The position numbers were made by a program, and so were the translations under genes. Positions 17,527 through 25,359 of a stretch of DNA of 64,000 bases are shown one piece after another (the stretch's first letter is position 1; each line of letters opens with the position of its first letter). Under the pieces are notes generated by a model. The model was not told where the DNA came from, did no database searches, and saw nothing but the letters and a program-made list of their open reading frames with translations. Location: positions 47,334 through 111,333 of the forward strand of contig JBGVOM010000126.1 of NCBI GenBank assembly GCA_045126515.1, in the 5' to 3' direction. Source of the DNA: RUG11237 sp045126515 (lineage in GTDB: Bacteria; Bacillota; Clostridia; Lachnospirales; Lachnospiraceae).

Positions 17527-18873
17527 CTATCTTCTTTTAATCAATTTAAAAAAGTAAAACAAAAACGGTAGACAGCAAATCGCCGTTATAATATCCGCCA
17601 CAGGCTGTGCCGCCTCAATTCCTCTCACTCCATACATCCCAGGTAAAAAAAAGATTGCCGGAAGGAAAAAAATTCCCTGGCGGCAGGAAGCCATAAACGC
17701 GGCACTAAAAGGTCTTCCCATTGCCTGATAAGTCATATTGCACAGAACAGTAATTGTAATCAGCGGAAGGGCACAACACTGCAATTTTAATGCTTCCGTA
17801 CCTACAGCTACTGCTTCCCGATCATTTCCGATAAACCAGTTTAACATATCTTCTGCAAACCAGTATGTTATCACTCCCAGTATGCTCATCACAACAGTTC
17901 CCACCCAAAAGGTGAACACAAAAGCTTTTTTTACCCTGCGATTTTTATCTGCTCCCAGATTATATCCCACCACAGGGCTGTACCCTTGCACAAATCCTAT
18001 GATAAGAGAAAACAAAAATAAAAATATCCTGTTTACTATGGACATTCCTGCCACTACCGCATCTCCATGCTCTGATGCTGCTATATTTAACAGAACAGCC
18101 GCCACGCTGGCAAGTCCCTGACGAAAAAAAGAGGGAAAACCATTTTTCAAAATTTCCATATACGTTTTCGGTCTTTTTGCCAGAACCCCCAATGAAAATG
18201 TAATGGTGGTTTTTCCTGCCAGATACCAGTATAACAGCACACCGCATCCAACCATCTGACTCACCGCAGTAGCAATCCCTGCTCCTGCAATCCCCAAAGA
18301 ACATCCAAAAATCAACAGTGGATCCAGAAGAATATTAAAGACTCCTCCTACCAGAATTCCCAACATAGCAAGCACCGATTTTCCTTCTGCCCGAAGGAGA
18401 TTGTTCAGCACAAAAGAAACGCACATAAAAGGGAATGCCATAAAAATGTATGTGCTATAAGTAATAGCATAGGGTAAAATCGTAGACGTGGAACCAAATA
18501 ATTTCATAAGTGATTCCTTCGCACACAAGCCTATTGCCATAAGAATACTTCCAAGCACTGCTGACATAAGAATAGCACTGACCGCATATTCATCCGCCTG
18601 TTCTTTTTTTTCTTCTCCCAGAAAAATGGAAACATGACTGGCACTGCCCATGCCTATGGTAAACCCAACCGCCTGAATGAGTGCCATTGCGGACATGAGA
18701 ATTCCAATGGCACCCGATGCACTGGTTCCCAATTTTGAAACAAAATAAGTATCTGCCATATTATAAATAGATGTTATCAGCATACTGATAATAGCAGGTC
18801 CTGCCAGCGCTAAAACTAATTTTGCCACCGGCTCCTGCGTCATTTTAATATACTGCTCATTATGCTCAATCAC
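17527..18873 (-). CDS. MATE-family multidrug/cation efflux transporter
   Basis: A 448-residue membrane protein of about 12 segments, exporting drugs or metabolites by cation antiport. The family N-terminus is clear: LAGPAIISMLITSIYNMADTYFVSKLG split by a short loop, plus later repeats (GFVQGYSPVVGYN). The start codon is GTG at 18873 with AGGAGG 8 bases upstream. It is the first gene of a run leading into the transglutaminase and MraY-like genes. Confidence 0.92.
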   Translation of the reverse strand: MIEHNEQYIKMTQEPVAKLVLALAGPAIISMLITSIYNMADTYFVSKLGTSASGAIGILMSAMALIQAVGFTIGMGSASHVSIFLGEEKKEQADEYAVSAILMSAVLGSILMAIGLCAKESLMKLFGSTSTILPYAITYSTYIFMAFPFMCVSFVLNNLLRAEGKSVLAMLGILVGGVFNILLDPLLIFGCSLGIAGAGIATAVSQMVGCGVLLYWYLAGKTTITFSLGVLAKRPKTYMEILKNGFPSFFRQGLASVAAVLLNIAASEHGDAVVAGMSIVNRIFLFLFSLIIGFVQGYSPVVGYNLGADKNRRVKKAFVFTFWVGTVVMSILGVITYWFAEDMLNWFIGNDREAVAVGTEALKLQCCALPLITITVLCNMTYQAMGRPFSAAFMASCRQGIFFLPAIFFLPGMYGVRGIEAAQPVADIITAICCLPFLFYFFKLIKRR

Positions 18874-18942
18874 ATTTTGAACCTCCTCGCAGCTAATTTC
18901 ATCTATTATATTTTTAGCATTTTTTTATAAATTACACTGGAA

Positions 18943-19377
18943 TTAAATAGAATAATGATCCGATAAATCTCTGTCCCATTGAATCAAATCCTCAAGAGTA
19001 ATATTATCTACCACGTCCTTCACAGCCTTATCAATCTTTTCCCAGACTCTCAATGTGACACAGCTATCTTTTCTAGGGCATGTATTTTCTTCGTATTCCA
19101 GACACTCCACTGGTGCAAGACTTCCCTCAATCGTTCTTAAAATCATTCCAACAGTATATTCTTTTGGCATTTTTATCAACATATAGCCACCCTGCGGTCC
19201 TCTGATACTTTTCACATATCCCGCCTTATTTAACACAGCTATAATCTGTTCTAAATATTTTTCTGATATATCCTGTTTTGCCGCAATCTCTTTAATGGGA
19301 ACAGGCTTTTCTTCCTGATTTTTCGCCAGTTCCAGCATCATTCTAAGTGCATATCTTCCTTTGGTTGAAATCTTCAT
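18943..19377 (-). CDS. Rrf2/IscR-family transcriptional regulator
   Basis: A winged-helix regulator of 144 residues beginning MKISTKGRYALRMMLEL. The recognition region is GYVKSIRGPQGGY. Three cysteines near residues 92-106 (spaced C-X7-C-X5-C in CLEYEENTCPRKDSC) match the Fe-S ligands of IscR/CymR-like members, so it may sense Fe-S status. No iscS/iscU genes are adjacent here. The ribosome site (AAGG, 13 bases from this ATG) is distant; a TTG four codons upstream is a possible alternative start. Confidence 0.9.
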   Translation of the reverse strand: MKISTKGRYALRMMLELAKNQEEKPVPIKEIAAKQDISEKYLEQIIAVLNKAGYVKSIRGPQGGYMLIKMPKEYTVGMILRTIEGSLAPVECLEYEENTCPRKDSCVTLRVWEKIDKAVKDVVDNITLEDLIQWDRDLSDHYSI

Positions 19378-19485
19378 ACTTTGTACCAATCCTTCTCAAT
19401 ATTTCTATTATTAAATTACTACTTTTTAACACTTTTTACAAGCCAAATTCTATTTTTGCAATTATCCAAAATTACGTTACCAAAA

Positions 19486-19523
19486 GAAAATGCCCTCTGC
19501 CAAACCTGACATAGGGCACTTTC
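19486..19523 (-). terminator. Hairpin upstream of the Rrf2 gene
   Basis: Arms aaaatgccct and agggcacttt (one mismatch) enclose 17 bases and are followed on the minus strand by TTTTCTTTT. It could end an upstream minus transcript or act as an Rrf2 leader. The remaining 19378-19735 interval holds A/T-rich sequence and the promoter listed next. Confidence 0.45.
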
Positions 19524-19660
19524 TTATATTTTATTGCGTGTGGTGTTCTTATATATTATGCACCATCTCCCTTAAATAGTCAATAGTATACTTTTATTCT
19601 AGGTACTTTTTTTCGTGTTTTTTCGTACATCTTGTTTTCAATATATTTTTATTCTATGCA

Positions 19661-19689
19661 TTGACCTAAAATATGAGTTTTCATATGAT
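19661..19689 (+). promoter_or_regulatory. Sigma-A promoter for the membrane/secreted/PadR cassette
   Basis: TTGACC (19661-19666), a 17-base spacer and TATGAT (19684-19689) form a near-consensus vegetative promoter about 47 bases before the ATG at 19736. Confidence 0.75.
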
Positions 19690-19735
19690 AGACTTATTCA
19701 AGGTTAGTTTTTCTTATCACAGGAGGACAAAAGAA

Positions 19736-20128
19736 ATGAATAACGTTCAGAAAAAGCTGGCAAAAAAATACTTACAACAGGTAAAAGCTAAAATTCCTTA
19801 CCACACCAAATGCAGTAAACATATGCTGCAGAATTTGGCTCTTGGTATCGACGAATATACTTTAGAAAATCCGGATTTTACTTTGGAACAGTTGATAGAG
19901 AATTTTGGTTCTCCGGAAGATATTGCATCCACTTTACTGGAAAACGTAGCTTCTAAAGATATCATACACTCCATCAAACAAACACGTACCTTGATTTGTA
20001 CCATCGTACTTTTAATCATTGTGTTTGCCTTTTGTATTCGATGCATAGCCAAAACAGAAGCTGTAGGTATAGAAGAAGTTATCTATATGTCAAAACCGGC
20101 TACCACAGAAACAACGTCCGGCAATTAA
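19736..20128 (+). CDS. Small membrane protein, DUF6120/HAAS-like
   Basis: A 130-residue protein. Its N-terminal helical part (about 1-80) has the HAAS-type signature of PadR partners: short helices with LAKKYLQQVKAKIP and FGSPEDIASTLLEN. A single transmembrane segment follows (about 88-108) and a short tail. AGGAGG precedes the ATG at 19736. It is 37 bases upstream of a secreted protein and close to a PadR regulator on the same strand. In PadR/HAAS systems such proteins are membrane targets repressed by PadR (family knowledge). Confidence 0.75.
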   Translation: MNNVQKKLAKKYLQQVKAKIPYHTKCSKHMLQNLALGIDEYTLENPDFTLEQLIENFGSPEDIASTLLENVASKDIIHSIKQTRTLICTIVLLIIVFAFCIRCIAKTEAVGIEEVIYMSKPATTETTSGN

Positions 20129-20165
20129 AATCTATATTATTTTACAAATTAGGAGGATACTTTTT

Positions 20166-20675
20166 ATGAAGAAAATTTTAACATTATTTACTGTTTTTTT
20201 AACCACTTTGTTTTCATTTGCAGGCTCTCAAACATTACTTGTCAACGCGGCATCAACGCAAACTATCGAAAAAACTGTTGAAGGAAAAATTGTTGCTAAG
20301 GAAGTCATTCCGCTAAACGAGTCCTATTACTTAGAAGTTGTCACATCTGACACCACTTCGCCTCTAGCTACTATGGCACGCACCACCTATTCTAGATCAG
20401 CATCTAAAACTCATAACATCAAGAATATATATGGAAACACAGTAGCTTCTTATACTTTAAGCGCTACCTTTACCTACAATGGAAGTAGTTCAAAATGTAC
20501 CTCTGCTTCCCACAGTGAATCTATTTCCGTCTCCGGCTGGCGTTTTTCTTCTGCTACTGCTTCCTGGAGCGGAAACAAGGCAATTGGTTCTTATCTGGTG
20601 AAATGTTCTGCACTAAACCAAAGCATCACAAACACGATTACCATCACCTGCGATGCCAACGGAAACATACAATAA
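20166..20675 (+). CDS. Small secreted protein of unknown function
   Basis: 169 residues with a clear signal peptide (about 1-29, ending VNAA). The mature part is Ser/Thr-rich and predicted to be beta-rich, with two possible disulfide Cys pairs (SSKCTSAS, VKCSAL, ITCDANG). I know of similar short secreted proteins found with DUF6120-type genes but not their role. AGGAGG lies 8 bases upstream of the ATG, directly behind the membrane-protein gene. Confidence 0.75.
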   Translation: MKKILTLFTVFLTTLFSFAGSQTLLVNAASTQTIEKTVEGKIVAKEVIPLNESYYLEVVTSDTTSPLATMARTTYSRSASKTHNIKNIYGNTVASYTLSATFTYNGSSSKCTSASHSESISVSGWRFSSATASWSGNKAIGSYLVKCSALNQSITNTITITCDANGNIQ

Positions 20676-20722
20676 TTTTACTGTGATTTTAAATTTTCTT
20701 GTGATTTTGTTAAAATTTTACC

Positions 20723-20751
20723 TTGTTTTCTTGCTCTAAACATAGTATGCT
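20723..20751 (+). promoter_or_regulatory. Likely promoter of the PadR gene
   Basis: TTGTTT (20723-20728), 17-base spacer, TATGCT (20746-20751), ending 23 bases before the PadR ATG. Confidence 0.5.
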
Positions 20752-20774
20752 AAATGCTCAGGAGTGAAAATATA

Positions 20775-21146
20775 ATGAATCAGAAATCATTACTATTATC
20801 TAATTATAAAAAAGCAACTATAGAGATGCTTTTGCTAAAACTGCTCAGTGAAGCTGATATGTATGGGTATCAACTGGCACAAGAGCTGAAAAAAAGAAGC
20901 AATGGGGATTACACCATACAGGAGGGGTCCATGTACCCTATCCTGTATCGGTTGTCAGATCAATCCTTCATCACTTCTTATGAAAGAAAGGTAGGAATCC
21001 GCCAAACCCGTATTTACTACCACTTAGAAAAAGCCGGGTACGATTATTTACAGAATCTGCTGGAATCCTATCATTCCTATACTAACTTAATACAATTTTT
21101 ATTATCCTCTCAAACAGGGGACAGCTTTCCGGGGGAAACCAAGTAA
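20775..21146 (+). CDS. PadR-family transcriptional regulator
   Basis: A winged-helix repressor of 123 residues. The PadR core is present: EMLLLKLLSEADMYGYQLAQEL, EGSMYPILYRL and the wing ending TRIYYHLEKAGYDYL, each read in order from about residue 17 to 95. The ATG at 20775 has AGGAG 10 bases upstream. It sits just after the HAAS-like membrane protein and the secreted protein, so it probably controls them. Its stop codon abuts the stop of the convergent HAD gene. Confidence 0.9.
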   Translation: MNQKSLLLSNYKKATIEMLLLKLLSEADMYGYQLAQELKKRSNGDYTIQEGSMYPILYRLSDQSFITSYERKVGIRQTRIYYHLEKAGYDYLQNLLESYHSYTNLIQFLLSSQTGDSFPGETK

Positions 21147-21824
21147 CTATATCATTTCCTGCAATAGTTCTATTACTTGAAACAGGGAATCAAAAATGTG
21201 ACAACAGGTTTCCTCCATTTCTTTATTCACCGGCAGCATATCCGGCACCATAATCACATCCATTCCGGCTCTGTGGGCAGAGCGAATTCCATTATAAGAA
21301 TCTTCAATAGCATAACATTTATCAGAACTTACTCCTATTTTCTCTGCGGCTTTCAGATAAATATCCGGCTCCGGTTTACTTTTTTCCACCATATCACCAC
21401 AGATAATCTCATCAAAATAAGATATGATTCCTGCTGCTGTCAGTTCTGATTCCACAACTGCCCGTCTGGTGGAAGATGCCAGTGCTATTTTATATTCCTG
21501 TTCCTTTAAAAATGTCAGAAGTTCCACCACGCCGGGCTTCAATTCCAAGCCACCCTCCGCCGCTGTTTTATGAAACAGCTCTGCCATTTCTTTTTTATAT
21601 TCATCATATGGAAATTCTCTTCCATAATGTTCTAAAAATTTTTCTTTTGTTTCAACCGCATTGATTCCAAGACATTCCGTACAGACTTTTTCTACATCTT
21701 TCACGCCGTATTTTTCTGCCACCACATTCCAGCACCGAAATACCAGTGTTTCCGAGTCAAAAATAACACCGTCCATATCAAATATAACTGCTTCTTTACT
21801 TCTTATCTCTCTCAACTTTTTCAC
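21147..21824 (-). CDS. HAD-superfamily phosphatase, beta-phosphoglucomutase-like
   Basis: A subfamily IA HAD hydrolase of about 225 residues. Motif I is VIFDMDGVIFDSE, motif II is LASSTRR, the motif III lysine is in KSKPEPDIY and motif IV is CYAIEDSYNGI. It could be a phosphoglucomutase or a sugar-phosphate phosphatase. The start is uncertain: a GTG at 21824 or a TTG at 21815 that is better placed behind AGGTG. Downstream of the DUF6472-like gene by 6 bases, so likely co-transcribed. Confidence 0.9.
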   Translation of the reverse strand: MKKLREIRSKEAVIFDMDGVIFDSETLVFRCWNVVAEKYGVKDVEKVCTECLGINAVETKEKFLEHYGREFPYDEYKKEMAELFHKTAAEGGLELKPGVVELLTFLKEQEYKIALASSTRRAVVESELTAAGIISYFDEIICGDMVEKSKPEPDIYLKAAEKIGVSSDKCYAIEDSYNGIRSAHRAGMDVIMVPDMLPVNKEMEETCCHIFDSLFQVIELLQEMI

Positions 21825-21830
21825 CTGCCT

Positions 21831-22004
21831 TTACATTTGTTTTCGCACTACGCTGTACTCATCGCCATTTCTGTAATAGGCACACTGCTGTGTATTCCCC
21901 TGAAGGAAACGAACCATATCATCCTCATCCAGATTGACTTCACATACATAACATTCATAATCTTCATCATAACAAAAATTTGCACAGGTTTCGCAAACGC
22001 TCAT
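21831..22004 (-). CDS. Cys-rich DUF6472-like small protein (57 aa)
   Basis: A short frame starting MSVCETCANFCYDEDYECYVC. Six cysteines lie in CxxC-like pairs within the first 21 residues and one near residue 41 (QQCAYY). The pattern suggests zinc or iron binding. It matches the small DUF6472-type proteins of Lachnospiraceae as I recall them. It lies between a HAD gene and an 80-aa gene, all on the minus strand with gaps of 6 and 21 bases. Confidence 0.72.
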   Translation of the reverse strand: MSVCETCANFCYDEDYECYVCEVNLDEDDMVRFLQGNTQQCAYYRNGDEYSVVRKQM

Positions 22005-22025
22005 AATTTCTCCTTGTATCCGCTC

Positions 22026-22268
22026 TTATTTCTTTTTCGGCGGTGTTACATCCTCAATTTTCACTTCATCTTCCAGTACATCAAATGCCTTACCTTTTGC
22101 CCAGGGACTTCCCACATCACATCTTCCATGGTGATACTGTCTTTGGGAAGTACCCGGTGCCACATCATCAGAAACCTGAATTTTTATACGTCCGTCGCCT
22201 TTTAATGCATACTGGTCTATCAATGCTACTACATTGTCAATATCCTCTTCACTTATAAATCCGTCCAC
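22026..22268 (-). CDS. Small conserved protein of unknown function (80 aa)
   Basis: Soluble, 80 residues, starting (GTG, 22268) MDGFISEEDIDNVVALID and ending in a basic PPKKK tail. AAGGAG lies 7 bases before the GTG. It contains a QYHHGRCDVGSPWAKG segment with His and Cys but no motif I can name. It leads the DUF6472-like and HAD genes in one apparent operon. Confidence 0.65.
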   Translation of the reverse strand: MDGFISEEDIDNVVALIDQYALKGDGRIKIQVSDDVAPGTSQRQYHHGRCDVGSPWAKGKAFDVLEDEVKIEDVTPPKKK

Positions 22269-22305
22269 TTCTATTCTCCTTTCGTGATATCATTTACTGT
22301 CTATT

Positions 22306-22767
22306 TTACCTTGTGACCATTTTTCTTTCAAGGTCTAACAGATACTTTTTCACATCCATCCCACAGGCATAACCTGTCAGTGCTCCGGAAATTCCCACAA
22401 CTCTGTGACATGGAACTACAATCATAAGGGGATTCTTATGATTGGCGCCGCCCACAGCCCGGACCGCCTTTTCATTCCCGATTCGAATCGCAATATCTTT
22501 ATAAGAGCAGGTACTGCCGTAAGGTATTTTTAAAAGCTCCTGCCACACTTTTTTTTGAAATTCTGTTCCTTTTATCTCCAAAGGCAGCTGAAATTCTCTG
22601 CGCTTTCCCTGAAAATATTCGCAAAGCTGCCCATAGGCTTTTTTTGCCAAAGTACTTTCCATTCCAGCGTTCTTTGCTTTTCCAAACTGAATTTTCGTAA
22701 TGGCACTGCCATTATCGCCTATGGTCAGATATCCGATGGGTGTTTCATAACAATAGGTCTGTTCCAT
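22306..22767 (-). CDS. ogt: Methylated-DNA--protein-cysteine methyltransferase
   Basis: Suicidal repair of O6-alkylguanine: the alkyl group moves to the active-site cysteine in PCHRV (near residue 125). The helix-turn-helix VWQELLKIPYGSTCSYKDIA and the arginine finger region KAVRAVGGA are present. 153 residues, Ogt-like without an AdaA domain. The chosen ATG (22767) is one base past the XRE stop; another ATG at 22779 would overlap XRE by 11 bases. It is coupled to the DUF2975-XRE pair upstream. Confidence 0.92.
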   Translation of the reverse strand: MEQTYCYETPIGYLTIGDNGSAITKIQFGKAKNAGMESTLAKKAYGQLCEYFQGKRREFQLPLEIKGTEFQKKVWQELLKIPYGSTCSYKDIAIRIGNEKAVRAVGGANHKNPLMIVVPCHRVVGISGALTGYACGMDVKKYLLDLERKMVTR

Positions 22768-22768
22768 T

Positions 22769-22978
22769 CTATTCTTCATCCTCTCGCCATTCCAAAATAT
22801 CCCCCGGCTGGCACTGCAAAGCTATACAAATTTTGTTAAGGGTATCCAGTTTAATTGCCTTCGCCTTGCCGTTTTTTAAAATAGAAATATTTGCCATAGT
22901 AATGCCTACTCTTTCTGACAACTCAGTCACACTCATTTTTCGTTTCGCCAGCATCACATCTATATTAATAATGATCAT
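22769..22978 (-). CDS. XRE-family regulator, YozG type
   Basis: A minimal HTH regulator of 69 residues: INIDVMLAKRKMSVTELSERV, then ITMANISILKNGK, read as the helix-turn-helix. It resembles the YozG-like regulators that are coded next to DUF2975 membrane proteins. Its GGAGG site lies within the end of the DUF2975 gene, so the two are translationally linked. Probably autoregulatory with its membrane partner. Confidence 0.88.
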   Translation of the reverse strand: MIIINIDVMLAKRKMSVTELSERVGITMANISILKNGKAKAIKLDTLNKICIALQCQPGDILEWREDEE

Positions 22979-22989
22979 TTCCGCCTCCA

Positions 22990-23469
22990 CTATATAGTCA
23001 GTTCATTTTCTTCCTGCATACGTGCCGCCTTGTATACTAAGTGAGAAATCAGTGCTGATGCCACGGAAACAGCAATTCCCACAAATACCACCAGACAAGA
23101 CAAAAACAAAATGCCAAGTCTGTTGAATCCCAGCATCAGGTATAGTAGATTTCCTGTAAAAACAAAAGCTGAATCTGTCAATGCCAACACAGATACCAGT
23201 TTTAAATATTTTGCATTTTTTTCACTAAAGGAACGGTCTGCACCAATTTCTCCTGCCACCTTCCATCCCAGAATCAGTACTGTAAAGCAAGGCAACGCTG
23301 CAATCCACAAAAGTACCATCCATGGCATAAATCCATGACTTAACTCTAAATTTCCCTCGATTACTTCTTTTCCCCAAAAGGGAAGTACATAAAAACATAA
23401 GATTAATCCACAAATGAACACACCTATGATAATGCCTTTGAGCCATTTTGCAAGACTTTCCTGTTTCAT
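22990..23469 (-). CDS. DUF2975 membrane protein
   Basis: 159 residues with four predicted membrane segments (about 10-32, 48-70, 92-115 and 118-145). The gene pairs with the YozG-like XRE regulator, the usual arrangement of DUF2975 genes. Function unknown, possibly a membrane sensor or antagonist for the regulator. Confidence 0.8.
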   Translation of the reverse strand: MKQESLAKWLKGIIIGVFICGLILCFYVLPFWGKEVIEGNLELSHGFMPWMVLLWIAALPCFTVLILGWKVAGEIGADRSFSEKNAKYLKLVSVLALTDSAFVFTGNLLYLMLGFNRLGILFLSCLVVFVGIAVSVASALISHLVYKAARMQEENELTI

Positions 23470-23488
23470 TTTCCCATCCTTATCCTTC

Positions 23489-25015
23489 CTATTCTTTATT
23501 TTTTACTGCACGCCCTGCCAGATATACAGATAAATTAAATTTCCGCAAACTGATTTTCTCATATTGATTTAAAATATTTTCCTTATATTCCTGCTTTACT
23601 TCTTCATAAAACTCGTCCCTGTCCGCAGGAACAAAAGACCACAATACAGGTGCTGCATCTATAGACAAATCCCGTTTCAGTTCATACCATTCATAGCTGC
23701 TCATATCCTGCTGTACTGAAGTATTATAGTATGCCACCCAGTAATCCGGTTTTGCATAGGAAAACACCAGATAAAACGCTATTGCAGTAAGTGATGTCCA
23801 TTTTAATAATTTCACTTTATCTGAATACATTGCTCCAATCAAAAATGCGAACAATACTGCAAGTCCCACTAAAAAGTACAATACCACAATTCTAAGAAAA
23901 GTCAAATGATAAACTTTCACATACAGCAGCATTCGGTAAAAAGAGGATACCATCATCACGTAAGTGCAGGCAGAAATCAACAATAGCAGCCTGCGCAAAA
24001 TTTTGCTTTCTTTAAATCGATATTTTCCCACTAATACCATAAGATAATTCAGTACACTTACAAATAGTAATTGAAAAAATCCCTGCCTTGCATATTCAGC
24101 ATAAGTAAATTTTTCCGGCAGTTCCCAGATGCCGCCAAAGAACAGATATCGTATCTGTACAAAGCAAAACATAAGATAAATTACTGCAACCATGGAACTG
24201 ATGGTAATTGCCACCACCGGCTCTCCCTTTCTTTCCTGCTTCGGAATCTGGCGTAAGGAAACTTTCATCCCACCATAAGCCAGCCCGTAAAATCCGCAGA
24301 AAGCAATCAAAAACACAAGAAATATCAAAATGCACTGTCCAAACCAGTCTAATTGTAACACCTGCTCTAACATAGAAGCAAACACATCATCAGCACTGAT
24401 TAACAGCAATAAAATCACACAGGTCAATGGTAAACCGCACAGTACACCTATTATGACATATTTTATGTTACTGCTTTTTTTCTCTGGATTTTCTCTCCAA
24501 TACCTTAAATGTGCCAGACATTGAACAGAAGACACCAGTGTTTCGCAGCCCAGCAAAATAAAATAGCGAAACCACTGTATAAAATCTTTCCCCTGCATAT
24601 CCACATAACTGATAATGATAAATACCAGCATTGCCCCAAGCACCAGCAGATGATTTAATCCATGAATCTGCCATTGTGCGGTAAGTGCCGTAGATAAAGC
24701 AGCTAAAATCATGATTCCTCCGCATACATAATTTGCTCTTTTCATAGGTATCTGAAGTTTTTCAAAGACCCACTTCATAAACAGCAGATATGCCAGAACA
24801 CATACAACATAAGTATAACTTTGTACATTCTTATACATGCACGCCACAAAAATAATGGCAAACAAAATACCAGCCCCTGCAATCTGCCTGTAATTTTGCT
24901 GCCAGCATTCCTTCCACACACCGTCCTCCTGCTTTGGAAGCTCCTGATTTAATATGCTGCATACAGGAATAGCTACCAATAAAATCACCATTAATATGAG
25001 TATCAGTAAAACCAT
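23489..25015 (-). CDS. DUF4173/DUF4153-like polytopic membrane protein
   Basis: A 508-residue protein with roughly 11-12 membrane segments and a soluble C-terminal region (about 425-508). The pattern resembles DUF4153/DUF4173 proteins of Firmicutes. I chose ATG 25015, after AAGGAGGAG; a longer frame upstream would have no ribosome site. It is followed by DUF2975-XRE-ogt in the same orientation (19-base gap). Function unknown. Confidence 0.75.
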   Translation of the reverse strand: MVLLILILMVILLVAIPVCSILNQELPKQEDGVWKECWQQNYRQIAGAGILFAIIFVACMYKNVQSYTYVVCVLAYLLFMKWVFEKLQIPMKRANYVCGGIMILAALSTALTAQWQIHGLNHLLVLGAMLVFIIISYVDMQGKDFIQWFRYFILLGCETLVSSVQCLAHLRYWRENPEKKSSNIKYVIIGVLCGLPLTCVILLLLISADDVFASMLEQVLQLDWFGQCILIFLVFLIAFCGFYGLAYGGMKVSLRQIPKQERKGEPVVAITISSMVAVIYLMFCFVQIRYLFFGGIWELPEKFTYAEYARQGFFQLLFVSVLNYLMVLVGKYRFKESKILRRLLLLISACTYVMMVSSFYRMLLYVKVYHLTFLRIVVLYFLVGLAVLFAFLIGAMYSDKVKLLKWTSLTAIAFYLVFSYAKPDYWVAYYNTSVQQDMSSYEWYELKRDLSIDAAPVLWSFVPADRDEFYEEVKQEYKENILNQYEKISLRKFNLSVYLAGRAVKNKE

Positions 25016-25124
25016 AATACAATTCTCCTCCTTTGGATTTTCTTTCCATAGAATATCACGAATTTTGATGAATTGCAATATGTTTTTATTGATTTACAAT
25101 AAATTTTTATTGATTTCACGGGTG

Positions 25125-25330
25125 CACAGACGCTCATAGCGGATACAAATTCTTCTTAGAAAGACAGAGGCAGCACTCCTGAAAACTAACTGTTAACTAC
25201 GACTAAGACGCTCCCGCAAGCCGTCGCGCCTAAGTCTTCGTAAACAGTGGATTTTTCATCCGTTATAAGCGCCTCTTAAATTGTCTTTCTAAGAAGAATT
25301 TGTATCCGCTATGAGCTGTTCTTGAAAAAC
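25125..25330 (+). repeat. Large hairpin element, copy A
   Basis: Perfect 35-nt inverted arms (25132-25166 and 25282-25316) are extended inward by gaggc/gcctc. They enclose a ~115-nt centre that matches copies B and C (ctaactgttaact, cgtcgcgcctaa, cagtggatttttcatccg). The outer ends are gacgctcata and tatgagctgt. It fills most of the otherwise gene-free 25016-25359 interval. Confidence 0.9.
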
Positions 25331-25359
25331 AATAAATTAGAATGAAATTATGTTTAAAC

